In this document: positions 1 through 15,119 of the stretch, one piece after another
Layout of the letters: every line of letters starts with the position of its first letter
Position numbering within the stretch: position 1 is the stretch's first letter
From: Malania oleifera
Taxonomy: Eukaryota > Streptophyta > Magnoliopsida > Santalales > Ximeniaceae
Direction: 5' to 3'
NCBI RefSeq assembly: GCF_029873635.1
Contig: NC_080423.1
Span: forward strand, 89,325,191-89,389,190
DNA length: 64,000 nucleotides
Program-made: the position numbers and the translations under genes
The notes under the pieces: generated by a model
Seen by the model: only the letters and a program-made list of their open reading frames with translations
Databases searched by the model: none
What the model was told of the DNA's origin: nothing

Positions 1-566
1 CGGACACGTGATGATCATCTTTCAAAGTTTGAAAGCAAAGGTGCTAAAAAGACTCAAAGGAAATGGACAAAGAATAAAGAAAGTTCTTAACAAAATAACA
101 AAGTGCAAAATGATGATAATATTTGCTAAGCTGTGGAACAAAAGGTCATTGGTCTCGAATATATCGCACTCCTAAATACCTAGTTAATCTTTACAAGGCA
201 TCGTTAAAAGGAAAAGGGAAAAATGCTTAAGTGAATTTGTCTGAACCCATTGATACTAAGTATGAGTCTCCTTTGGATGTTGTTTTTAATGTTTTTGATT
301 TTTTTTTTTTTTTAGGATCCTAGTGGCAAAATTGATCATTTGATTGGGGATCGAAATGTCTACTATTAAATTATCTTCATGTTTATGTTATTTTGAAAAA
401 ATTAATTTATGTAATCTTTAAAAGTTTTACATATAATACGTTTCGTTTTCTTTCTTAATTCTTAAATTTTATTTTTCATTTACTAGATCATACAAAATAA
501 ACTTGATAAAATGGAGGATGACATGTGTTTGGTGGACAGTGACACGATTCACACAATTCTTCGTGT
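1..566 (+). pseudogene. Ty1/copia gag C-terminus and start of protease, decayed
   Basis: The window opens inside a copia gag. From base 2 the frame reads a basic stretch (RTRDDHLSKFESKG), then a frameshift, then a zinc-knuckle remnant around 129-165 (CGTKGHWSRIY, last Cys replaced by Tyr). Next comes the usual spacer with EPIDTKYESPLDVVF. Around 511-566 the start of the protease is readable (DMCLVDSDTIHTILR), with the catalytic Asp in a DSDT version of the usual DSGT/DSAT motif. Stops and frameshifts show it is dead. Reading stops near 567-592, where an unrelated gypsy LTR begins. The same element resumes at 4900 with the pre-integrase domain, so the insertion also removed part of the protease/spacer region. 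Confidence 0.8.
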
Positions 567-591
567 TAAAAATATTTCTTCAAAGCACTCA

Positions 592-1727
592 CCCTGTATA
601 TTAGGGTACCAGCTCCCCACTATCCTTTAGCTCTATCATCTGCTCGGTCACAGTTTCCTGAAATATTTAGATATTTGGGTGAGACACATCTCAGTAAGAT
701 GGAATAAACTATTTATTGTGTGTGGCCATATGAGTTTCATCATATCATAATATACTCTTTTAAATTATCATATTATTTGAGAAAATAACTGATATACGCT
801 CATAATCACATAGATATAAAACACAAGCTTTCATAAGTTTTTAATTTCATTTTCAAAATCATTCACACGCAACCCAAGTTTACTAGCGAAGTTCCCGAGA
901 ATAGAGAAGATTACCTGCCCATACAAGTAGCTTCCTTTTGTCCCAATACGTTATACAATCAGGTATGGCTACATCTGATACCTATCAGGACACTCACCTT
1001 ACTCAGTAAGCCCTCAGGCAGAGAGTTTTACTTCGCTTAATTATTTAGATTATTAAACTCACACTCTTTCATTTTCCATTTTCATCATTTTTTCCTTTTC
1101 CATTTCCATTTCACAATCCAACCCCTGAGTGTCCTTGACACCCAATACCAACATCGCGTATGTAACTCATGACTGCCTTGAGGATCTCTTTCCACGTCAT
1201 ACTTCCCCTCATAAATAGGGTTGTACTCGAAGGCTGGATCTAACCGCGGTTGGCCTACCCGGTTAGATCAAAATGGAAATCCAACCATGCATCTATAGTA
1301 CGACTGGCCAGCCTATAGCCCTGATCTGGACTCAGGGGGTACAACAACTCTACTAAATGGCTCAGTCGACTGCCCCACCACACTCTCCACAAGACCGTGT
1401 GGTTGCACTAACACCTCTAGCAACAGTACCGTGGTCAATATCACAACCCATCATTAGGGTTTCCATAACCATCCATCAGGGTTATCGTTACCACATACCC
1501 GCAATCATTATGCGGTATTGTCATTTCATTAATCATATTTCAATGATCCCATTGTAGCTTTCACACTTTGTAATGTTCACATTTCCCAATATTTAATAAT
1601 CTCATTGCAGCTTTCGCACTTTGCAATATTCACATTTCAATTTCCACATTTCACTATTTATATTGTAGAATTTACATTTCAATATTCCCATTTTTAATAT
1701 TTACATTTCAAAATTCATTCCATAATA

Positions 1728-1759
<32 letters not shown>

Positions 1760-2113
1760 CTCATTTCACATTATTCAACATTTCCCAGTAAAACATTTCT
1801 ATACTGCATATTTCATCATTTTTTCATAAAATACTCTTCAATATATATCCTCGTTTCAATGTTTCTCAATAAAACATATCTTCATTTCATTCATATATTA
1901 GCATATATCATGATTCACGTGTTTTAGTATTTCTCAAAATACCCATATCAGTAATTCACACATTCTCATTTTCATAAAAATCATTTCTATTCACATATAA
2001 ATTTCACATTTCATCATTTTCCATTAACGTATCAATAATTCCCATTTCATTATTTTCTTAGAAATTACCCATCACTATATTTCACATTTTCAATATACGT
2101 CATATACCACACA
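592..2113 (-). repeat. Gypsy LTR 'C', larger segment, truncated at its left end
   Basis: This belongs to a family of about 2-kb LTRs found four times here (C, A at 2119-4074, B at 34277-36358, D at 49053-53158). C shares long stretches with D: 975-1560 matches 49053-49690, including the phrases around CCTTACTCAGTAAGCC and AACCCATCATTAGG. The left edge lies inside the LTR rather than at a TG terminus, so that end was lost by deletion. C continues at 4075-4899 after the nested LTR A. Orientation is inferred from homology to B, whose polyprotein is on the minus strand. A (TA)n tract lies at 1737-1760. Confidence 0.7.
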
Positions 2114-2118
2114 ACTTT

Positions 2119-4074
2119 TATAACGACCTGCTTAATTAACTGTTATATATACCATGATATTTAACATGCTCTGATACCATACTGGGTTAAACCCAACCAT
2201 AAATCTAAGCAGCAAGAAGCGGAAACTGAATAACATATTCATATGTAAATATATACAATACCATGCCATACAATACCATAGTGCTACATGTTTCCCAAAA
2301 TATACACATATCACTGTTTCCCAAAATATCCTCAAACATGTTGAGATATACAAAAACATTCCCAAAACATACTCACTCTCTAATAGGGCACCACTGAAGT
2401 CCCTCTATCTACGAGCCTGATCTGCTCGCCTACCTGGATCACTTGAAAAATGATTCAACACTGGAATGAGCCAACGCTCAGTAAGATGAAATATGCTATT
2501 ACTAGTGTGTGGCATATAAGCTACAGTATCATGAAAATCTGTTTTCGTATAATCATGTATAATTGGACACGTAAGTACAGTATAAGTAATAAAATACACC
2601 ACCCTTTTTCCATGTTACTTAACATAACAGTGTTGTAGGTTACTATTCAAAATACTTCTAGTGTACATAAGTTATTCCCTGTTTCTGTGAATATGTATAT
2701 ACGTAATAGTAACTGAAAATGTTCCCTGTGGATAATTGTGTGTCATGATTTAACCCCTCATGACAGGGTTGTGCGGCCCATAGGCGGGATTTATCCTGAC
2801 TGGCCAACTAAGAATAAATTACTATACTTCATCGGTCTGATCTGCCCACCTCAACCCATATCTGATGGGGAGTCTGTCCACGTCAAGGACCTAGGTGATC
2901 AACCTACTACCACGTGTTATCTAAATAGGTGGTTGCACTCATAACGTAACATAATATCTGTAGCAACGGTACCGTGCTCTGTAACTGCATAGTCCAACAG
3001 GGTCTGATACTATATAATGTATTTCTATATACAACTATCTGATTTACCATGATTCTGAAATAATCGTAATAATCATGATGCTGCATAAACTAAACTGTAA
3101 TTCATACGTCGTAATACTGAGAACTGTATAATCATAACAATGAAACTGCATAATCATAATACTGATATTCGTATAATCATGGTACTGAGATTCATAAAAT
3201 CATGGTACTGAAATATCGTAAAATCAGAATACTAAAATATCATAAAACATATCTCCGTACTATATTCATATTCATAAGCCACACGATACTTTAATACATA
3301 ATTTTCATCATTTAATAAACTGTATAATATTTTAAAAATACTTAGCATAACATATTTCTCTTACCTGACTACTGGAAAGCCCCTATGGTTTACTAGTCTA
3401 ACACCCGCAGGGCCTCCTATATAACACCCTGAAAATAATATTCGCCAGAACAAAATATCAGTATTTCTTCGCCTACATCATTTCCTATAACTACCATAAG
3501 GCCAAAAATGGGCTAAAAGACCTTACCCTGAATTTGGGATGAAATCTTACTTCGTTTCCCCAACGATCCGTTCTGACAGACTTGTAGAGAACTTCGTCGG
3601 GAGCGTCGTGGTAGCCTCAAATCTTCGATCCGCGCAAGAACTAGGCCCGGAAAACGAAGAGAGAAGTGAGAGAGAGAGAGAGGAGAGAGAAAGGAGAGTT
3701 AAAATGTGATAAAAATAAGATTTTTAACTATTTATAGGGCCAGATTCATCTACAAGACACGTCACTTCGTCGAAGAATCTTTCAGTAAATTCGTCGACGA
3801 AGCCTTGTCTTCTTCAACGAAATTCAGAGCAGCCCATTCTACGCTCGGTAGTTTCTCGTCGACGAAATCTTGCCTTCGTCGACGAGGTCCTGAAGATCTT
3901 CGTCGACGAAACCCTGTATTCGTCAACGAATTTCTTTATGCACTCGTCGACGAACCCCTGTATTCGTCGACGAATTCTGGCAATTTCTTGAAATTAATAC
4001 TGCCTCCTTCTGTTCCTGTTTCCATTTTCCTCCCTCTTAATTATTAAAATAATATTATTCTTTGGGTCACTACA
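2119..4074 (-). mobile_element. Solo gypsy LTR 'A' nested in LTR C, with 5-bp target duplication
   Basis: A 1956-bp LTR is bounded by the direct repeat ACTTT (2114-2118 and 4075-4079). In plus orientation it runs from TATAACGACC to GGGTCACTACA, so the expected TG terminus has become TA while the CA terminus is intact. No internal region remains, so it is a solo LTR left by recombination. Read on the minus strand it has, in order, a palindrome array (3975-3768), a TATA box (CTATAAATAG, 3741-3732), a CT-rich leader (3697-3665) and a long AT-rich remainder. GCTCTGATACCA, the 3' end of initiator tRNA-Met, lies inside the LTR at 2169-2180, about 60 bp from its terminus. Confidence 0.8.
3766..3975. 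promoter_or_regulatory. Palindrome array (TCGTCGACGA) in LTR A, upstream of its TATA box
   Basis: Six perfect GTCGAC cores lie at 3793, 3858, 3878, 3902, 3946 and 3966. Near matches lie at about 3769, 3814 and 3922. Most are embedded in TTCGTCGACGAA. Successive sites, including near matches, are 20-24 bp apart, apart from one gap of 44. In the sense (minus) direction the array sits just upstream of CTATAAATAG, the place of a U3 enhancer. A regulatory function is inferred. Confidence 0.6.
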
Positions 4075-4899
4075 ACTTTTGTCTAATATTCACAATATTA
4101 TAATTTTTCAGGTAACTCATCATATTCCATTTTCACAAAATAATTCATTCAGTATTCCAAAATAACTGCTATAATTTATTCCCCTTACCTAGTTTCCAAA
4201 AACTACGCCAGTAGGGATCCCAAAATTATACCTGCGGCACTCACCCGAACCCTATATTCAATAACGTTAGTTCAATCCCAAAATGCCCAATATTTTAACA
4301 TTTTTAGATCTACAATAATTAAATAAAATTTAATCTTTAAATAGCCCTTTTATCCTAATTTTGGGGTTATGCTTACGACGATCCCACGAGAAATCCGCTC
4401 AACTAGACTTATAGAGAATTATCCCTAGATTCTTGTGGTGGTGTCCAATCGAAAATTTGGCTTAAGATTTAAGAAAAATTGAGGTAAAAGTGAGAATTTA
4501 CCTTACCTCAAGAGATATGCCTACGTTGCTATTACGTCAAATCCACTTCGGTAGAAATGTCAGTGAGAATGGAGCCCAGCGGTATTTTTCGATTTTCGAT
4601 CGGCACTCGTTAGGCCGATGAAATCAAGGAGAGAGGGAGAGAGAACGAGGAGAGAGACGGTGAGAAGCTAGGACGTTGGCATTGAAATCCGAAATCAATT
4701 TGGTTTTGGTCCCTCGAAGTCTCTGACTTCCAAATGACTTACATATATGTTAACTATTATAATAGTTATAATATTATATAATGTTAATCATATATATATA
4801 TATACACATTTATGTATTTCTATCATTTTATTTAATTAATTAATTAATTATTTATTTTTATTTTACATTTCCATGCGTACAATTTTTGGGGTCATTACA
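4075..4899 (-). repeat. Gypsy LTR 'C', remaining segment and terminus
   Basis: This continues LTR C after the nested solo LTR A. It matches LTR D at about 50190-50700 (phrases around TTATTCCCCTTACC, TGGTGGTGTC and GAGAATGGA). It ends in GGGGTCATTACA at 4899, equivalent to GGGGTCGTTACA at 53158 in D, so the CA terminus of the LTR is intact. A GA-rich tract at 4629-4660 sits where the other family members have their (GA)n tract. Unlike A, this copy shows no clear palindrome array upstream of its TATA-like sequence. Confidence 0.7.
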
Positions 4900-5470
4900 A
4901 AAGTGCTCCGAGCCTAGAAGTTTTATACTTTGGTATGATCATCTTGGCCATCCTAGTTCAACTATGAGGCAACGAATCATTGAAAATACACATGAACATC
5001 CATGAAAGGATCAGAAAGTTCTTTTACCTGATGATTATTTTAGTATTTCTTGTACTCAAGGGAAACTACTTGTTAGACCTTCTCCTTCTAAATTACCTTT
5101 AGAGTCTCCATCTTTTCTGCAAAGAATATAAGGAGATATTTGTGGCCCAATCAATCTATCTTGTCGATCATTTCGATATTTCATGGTTTTAATTGATGCT
5201 TCCACTTGAAGGTCACATGTTTGTCTACTTTTAACTCGTAATGTTGCTTTTACTAAATTTCTTGCTCAAATAATAAAGTTAAGATCAAGTTTTCCTGATC
5301 ATCCCATTCAAAATGTCTGTTTAGATAATGCAGGTATATTTTCTTCAAAAGCATTTTATGACTATTGCATGTCAATAGTAATAAGTGTTGAACATTCTAT
5401 TGCACATGTTCATACACAAAATGGTTTAGCGGAATCCTTCATTAAGCGTTTACAATTTATTGTTAGACTT
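4900..5470 (+). pseudogene. Ty1/copia pre-integrase domain and integrase core, first part
   Basis: This resumes the copia element cut at 566. The pre-integrase domain is readable at about 4904-5000 (WYDHLGHPSSTMRQ). The integrase core follows with GDICGPIN, YFMVLIDAS, CLDNAG (the second catalytic Asp; the usual target is DNAGEF and Glu is lost) and HTQNGLAESFIKRLQ near 5415-5455. Stops sit where Trp or Gln codons are expected. The frame runs up to FIVRL at 5470 and is then split by a fold-back element. It resumes at 6059 with ARPMLMRSKLPA. Confidence 0.8.
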
Positions 5471-6058
5471 AAAGGTGTACAAAAATTATCGAAAAATCGA
5501 AAATCGGACCAAAACTGAACTGAAACCATAAACGGTTCGGTTTTTTGGTTTTCTATTTCGGTTGCGATTTTCAAAAATAAAATAGTTCGGTTTCGATTTC
5601 GATTTTGATTTTATGTTGAAATCGAACCGAAAAAAACTGAAAAGTCGATTTATATTATATAATATGGCTAGTGAAAATATAGCATGCAATATAGTCATAC
5701 AGCCACTATAGAAAATAAAAATCCTCAATAAATTTTTAAGAACTTTATGAAAAATAAAGGTTATTTTTGTTAAAAGTGCCCAACATATTTTATTTTGTTA
5801 AAATTATGAATCCCTATAAAAAATTAAAATGCTGAATAAATTTTCAACAATTTTATGAAAAATAAAGGTTATTTTTTTTGTAAAAAAATAGATTTAAAAT
5901 CGAAAAACCGCAATCGAATCGCCACATTTTCGGTTTTCAATTAAAGCATAATTTCGGTTCGATTTCGATTTCGGTTCGGAAATCCCAAAATAGAAAATTT
6001 CGATTCGATTTTCAGTTCTGGCTAAAATCGAATCGCACTGAACCATGTACAGTCCTAG
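5471..6058. mobile_element. Fold-back MITE-like insertion in the copia integrase
   Basis: About 588 bp separates two halves of one integrase reading frame. The flanks TTAGACTT (5463-5470) and CTAGACCT (6059-6066) are a likely 8-bp target duplication with two changes. The ends are inverted relatives: AAAGGTGTACA at the left, and TAGGACTGTACA at the right when reversed. The left half is rich in TCGAAAATCGGACC-like phrases, and the right half holds their complements (GGTTCGATTTCGATTT), so the single strand would fold on itself. An 8-bp duplication with such ends fits a non-autonomous hAT element. No coding sequence is seen. Confidence 0.65.
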
Positions 6059-8595
6059 CTAGACCTATGCTTATGCGATCAAAGCTTCCTGCATCTACTT
6101 GGGGTCATGTTATAGTGCATGTTGCGTCTTTGATTAGAATTAAACCAACTAGATATCATAAGTTTTCACCTTCACAACTTGTATTTAACCACCAACCTAA
6201 TATATCTCATCTTCGAATTTTTGGTTGCATAGTATATGTTCCTATTGCACCTGCGCAACGAAGTAAAATGAGACCACAACGTCGGTTTGGTATTTATATT
6301 GGTTTTGATTCTCCTTTAATCATTAGATATCTTGAACCACTAATAGGTGATCTTTTTAGAGCAAGATTTCTAGATTTTTAATTTGATGAATCAGTTTCCC
6401 CGTCATTAGGAGAAGGAAAAGGTAAAGGATTAAAAACACAAGAAATTTGTTGGAACACACCAACTTTGTCTAATCTTGATACATGCACAAATCAATGTGA
6501 ACTTGAAATTCAAAGAATAATTCATTTGCAGAATGCTACAAATCAATTGCCAAATGATTTTACAGACACCAAAAGGGTCACTCAATCACATGTTCCGACC
6601 GCATATATTCTTACTAGACTGATTGTTCTTGAAGAACACCCAATGGGAATAACATCTAATGAATCTAAAATGCGCCAGAAGCGTGGTAGACTAATTGGTG
6701 CAAATGATATTGTTCCTTGAAAGAAAAAGGAAATGAATAAAAGTGACACTCCAAAAGAGGTCATTAACACTCAAGAAGTGGTTAAAAGAAATATAGATCA
6801 ACAATCTCATATTTCCACAGAAGCAACACCAGAAGTGTTTCTGGTATCGAAAAATTATGAGATCTCATAAAAATTTGGAAATATGTAGAGAATAAATGAA
6901 GTTGTTGTTGACAATGTGTTTGCATATGCTATTGCTTCACAAATTATTAATGATAATGAGCCTGAACCTCAAACTATAGGAGATTGTCTATATCGAAATG
7001 ATTGGCCAAAATGAAATGAAGCAATACAGGCTGAGTTAGACTCATTAGCCAAATATAAGGTATTTGGACCAGTAGTCCAAACACCTGAGAATATCAAACC
7101 TGTCGGGTATAAATGAGTTTTTGTACGAAAAAGAAATGAAATGAATGAAATTGTGAGATACAAGGCGCGTCTTGTAGCACAAGGTTTCTCACAAAGGTCT
7201 GGTATAGATTATAATGAGACCTATTCCCCTATTATAGATATAGTTACTTTCAGATTTCTGATTAGTTTAACGGTTTCTGAAGGACTTGACATTCGTCTCA
7301 TAGACGTAGTAATAGCTTACTTGTATGACTTATTGGATAATGACATATATATGAAAATCCCTGAAGGATTTAAAATGTCTGAAGCATATAATCCAAAATA
7401 ATGACAAATGTATTATGTTAAATTACAAAGATCCTTGTATGGATTGAAACAATATGGACGAATGTGGTACAATTGTCTAAGTGAATATTTGTTGAAAATT
7501 TGATATGAAAATAATTTTTTCTGTCCTTGTGTTTTTATTAATAAGATAAATTCTGGACTTGCTATTGTCGCAATTTATGTTGATGACATAAACATAGTAG
7601 GAATCTTAGAAGAGATCTCAACAACTACTAACTATTTAATGAAAAAATTTGAATTGAAAGATCTTGGGAAGACAAAATCTTGTCTTGATTTTCAAGTTGA
7701 ACATTTAACAAGTGGAATTTTTATTCATCAATCATCTCATGTAGAAAAAATCTTGAAACAATTTTATATGGATAAATCTTTTCCATTAAGCTCCCCAATG
7801 GTTGTTCGTTCACTTGATGTGAAAAAGGATCTTTTTCACCCTCGAAAAGATGATAAAGAAATCCTTGATCTTGAAGTACCCGATCTTAGTGCAATTGGAA
7901 CACTCTTGTATCTTATAAATTGCACTAGACCAGATATAACTTTTGCAGCAAATTTGCTGGCAAAGTTTAATTTTACACCAACTCAGAGACATTGGAATGA
8001 AGTAAAACACGTTCTTCATTATTTCCACGACACATCTAATGTGGGTTTGTTTTACCCAAAGTGAGTAAAGTCTGTGTTGAAAGGATATGCTGATGTTGGA
8101 TATTTTTCTAATCCTTATAAAGCTCAATCACAAACAAGCTATATTTTTACATGTGGTAATTATGCTATTTCATGGCGATCCCTAAAACAAACGATCGCAA
8201 CTACCTCTTCAAAACATTCAGAAATATTGACAATTCACGAAACAAGTCGTGAATGTGTATGGTTAAGAACTATAATCCAACACATTAAAGGGACAAGTGG
8301 ATTATTACTGGAGAATGACAAGTCAATAATATTATACGAGGACAATGCAACATGTATTGCACAAATTAAAGGTGGTTACATAAAAAGTGATAGAACTAAA
8401 CATATTTCACCAAAGTTCTTTTACACTCATGAACTTCTGAAGAAAGAAGATGTTGACATTTGCAAAATTCGTTCAAGTGACAACTTAGCAGATCTATTCA
8501 CAAAAGCATTACCAACTTCAATTTTCAAAAAGAATGTACATAATATTGGAATGCGACAACTTAAAGGACATTTCTTAATTGATTGTATTTTTTAG
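6059..8595 (+). pseudogene. Ty1/copia pol: integrase C-terminus, reverse transcriptase, RNase H
   Basis: Continuation of the copia pol. At 6067-6381 the integrase C-terminal part is readable (WGHVIVHVASLIRIKPT, RIFGCIVYVP). A degenerate linker follows. The reverse transcriptase runs from about 7000 (AELDSLAKYKVFGPV) through KARLVAQGFSQR (7156-7194) to SLYGLKQ (7433) and YVDDINIVG at 7577-7603, where the catalytic YVDD is intact. RNase H is at 8074-8595 (ISWRSLKQTIATTSSKHSE, LYEDNATCIA, TKHISPKFFY). At least two stops replace well-conserved Trp codons (for example TGA in GYK-VFVRK at 7114), and 8062-8076 holds a further break. It ends at a normal pol stop, 8593-8595. Confidence 0.85.
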
Positions 8596-8700
8596 GGGAA
8601 GTATGAAAATTGTACTCTTTTTCCTTCGTTAAGACTTTGTCCCACAGGGTTTTCCTTAACAAAGGTTTTAGCGAGACATATTCATAGTGTATAATCATCC

Positions 8701-8709
8701 AAGGGGAAG
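8701..8709 (+). other. Polypurine tract of the copia element
   Basis: AAGGGGAAG directly precedes the TGTTGTAAA start of the 3' LTR, the expected place for the plus-strand primer. A similar GGGGAAG lies at 8594-8600. Confidence 0.6.
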
Positions 8710-8973
8710 TGTTGTAAAATGTGTATATTATACATGTGGATGACTATCTTGAGAATAAGTTACAACTTTTGGTATGTTCACATAATGGTTCGTTATGGAA
8801 TTGACTTTTGAGATGTCAACACAATCTATAAGGAGATGTTTTACAACCGAAATTGAGATAAAAAAATGGTTAGTAACATTTAATTCCTGAAGAATTAGAC
8901 TGTTGAATTTGTATAGTTTCAAATTTATTTACTTTAATTTTTCTATAATTCACTCTTTATTTCATTTACAACA
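8710..8973 (+). repeat. 3' LTR of the copia element (264 bp)
   Basis: It begins TGTTGTAAA after a polypurine tract and ends TTTACAACA, so the 9-bp termini are perfect inverted repeats. The short length is normal for small plant copia LTRs. The matching 5' LTR would lie left of the window. Confidence 0.75.
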
Positions 8974-9991
8974 AAATACAAATTATCGTCCAGATCCCCA
9001 CCAATATAGAGTTTATTCATATGTCTATTAAAGGTGATGACAAATTTCTCTAGATATTTTAAAAATTGCATGAACTTCCTTAAAGTTGATAAAAAGAATT
9101 TAATCCTTTTAAAATTTTAAAAATTTAACAAATTTTTTTTATATTTAATATTTAGGTCATTTATACTCCTTTTTTTTTTGTCAAATATAAAGAAGCCTGC
9201 AGGCCTACTTGTTTTTTTATAAAAAAAAAATTATAAAATTTATAAAATCTCAAAAAAAAAAACTTATACCATTTTTTTCAAATCTTATTTTTTAAAATTT
9301 TAAATGAGTCTTTTTTTTTTTGTTTTTTGTTTTTTAAAACTTTAGGAGCAATAGCTTCACTTTTCAGTGCCCAAAAAATGGTGTGATTTTAAAAATTGCA
9401 CGAAGTTTGACAAAAATAATTGAATCCTTTTACAATTTTAAAAATTTAAACAATTTTCTTTTTATATTTAATATTTAGCTCATTCATACTCTTTAAATAT
9501 GTTTTTTTTTTGTCAAATATAAAAAAGCCTGCAGGACTACATGATTTTTATAAAAAAAATTAAAAATTTATAATCTCGATAAAAACACTTACATCTTTTT
9601 TTCAAATCTTAATTTATTTTTTTAAAATTTTTGTATGAGTTTTTTTTTTAGGAGCAATAGTTTTTCAACTGATCATCCCTAGCGTAGAGTCGTAGACTAT
9701 TCCTGCTTGCATTCAACTCTCCTAGCCTTGTGCCTTCACTGTTCTCCGCATTCCACAGGCAAAAACGAGAGAGATTTCAATTTCAAGACACAAGGGGAGG
9801 AGGGGAGCCCATAGGAAAACAGAACATAGGCACTGCAAAACCATGGACACAGTTTCAGGTTTTCCAACCTCCATCATCTTCTTAAGCCTAACCCTGCAAA
9901 TCATGCTTTGCTTGACCTCGAAAGAGCAGATTTACACAAGCTTCGAAGGGGAAGTATCAGCTGCAGCAGAGGAGGATCATCAATCATCATC
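8974..9991. repeat. AT-rich upstream region with a tandem duplication of about 340 bp
   Basis: No gene is seen. Copy 1 (about 9045-9354) and copy 2 (about 9385-9661) share, in the same order, TTTTAAAAATTGCA, a TTTAATCCTTTT-like phrase, TATTTAATATTTAG, GTCAAATATAAA, AAGCCTGCAGG and GGAGCAATAG. The end of copy 2 is about 330 bp before the aminotransferase start codon, so the duplication lies in its promoter region. From about 9700 the sequence is less AT-rich and is probably 5' untranslated. An alternative ATG at 9843 opens another frame and is not used here. Confidence 0.6.
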
Positions 9992-14028
<4,037 letters not shown>

Positions 14029-14044
14029 GTATGAATTTATCTAA

Positions 14045-15119
14045 AATGAATGGCTAAGAATGGTTTGAATGGCAGGTATGTGGAAGTTTTTACATACCTG
14101 TTTCCTTGCAAGTTTTGAAAAAAAAAAAAACTATAAATTAAAATTTTGTTAATTAATCATCATCAGGTCATTAACCTTTTAGAATTTTGCAGTCCCAATG
14201 AACTGTTTTGCAAAATCAAAAGAAAACTTAAAAATCTCTTGGGGCCCATTTAGTTGTGTAAAACAATTTCCATTTTTCATTTTTTTAGTTTGCCAAAGAA
14301 TTATAAAAATTTCAACTTATTTTTTTAAATTTCTCAAGATTTATATTAAAATTGTAGAAAATAAAGAGTTTGTTTAGTTGTGCAAAACAATTTTCATTTT
14401 TATTTGTAGGTTTTGAAATAAACAGAAAAAAAAAACTTGTTTTTCAATTTTCCAAAAAATTATATAAGATAGCGTTTAGAATCACGGATTTTAGGGCTTG
14501 GATTTGGATTTATGTGGATTTGGAAGAAACTCAACACATAATCTGCACAAATCAAAGTACAAGGTCTGAAGTCCATGCAAGAAGTCAAAATCAAGAAAAT
14601 AATAAAAATATGTTTTTCAACTTTCCTATATAAATTTAGAAAATTGGAAAACAAGGTGGTTTTTTATAATTATTTGAAAAATTAGAATGAAATGTAAAAA
14701 ACTATTTCCACAAGCAAATAGTGCTAAAACTTTTTATTATGTTATTTTTATACAAATGTTGTGAAACTGAAAAATTAGCTACGTTTTTTTTTAATTTTTT
14801 AATTATTTGGAAAATTAAAATGGAAAGCGAAAACTGTTCTCCACAATGGCCCTGGGATGCCCCTGTTGACATTCTTAGGGAGAAATGGAACATTATTTGA
14901 TGTTTTGGATCATTCATTTGATGCATGTTTCAATGACATGATCTGGCTTGCTTTTCACCACACAATACACAATTTTATCCTGGAAAAATTAATTTCCTAT
15001 TGAATTCCAACTAGTATTTGGACTTGGTTTATACTTTATATAAGCTGCTCTTTCCTTTTCTTTCTTTAATTTTTAAAATTTTATTAACCTTTTGCCTTTT
15101 CCATTCAAATTGCTCCTTC
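14045..15119. repeat. AT-rich DNA after the aminotransferase, dispersed repeat
   Basis: No gene was recognised. The block at 14245-14760 has the phrases TTTAGTTGTGTAAAACAATTT and TTTAGTTGTGCAAAACAATTT (14249 and 14373). A comparable block lies at 29420-29890 (TTTAGTTGTGAAAAAAA, GAATTTATGCAAATTT, ACAAATAAATAGTGTC), so this is a dispersed repeat, probably MITE-like. I searched here for the missing aminotransferase exon and saw nothing like it. Confidence 0.45.

Noticed and set aside
3766-3975. CRISPR-like regular short palindromes
   Set aside because: Spacers are about 10-14 bp and not unique, no cas genes occur, and the genome is a plant; the array is LTR promoter sequence.
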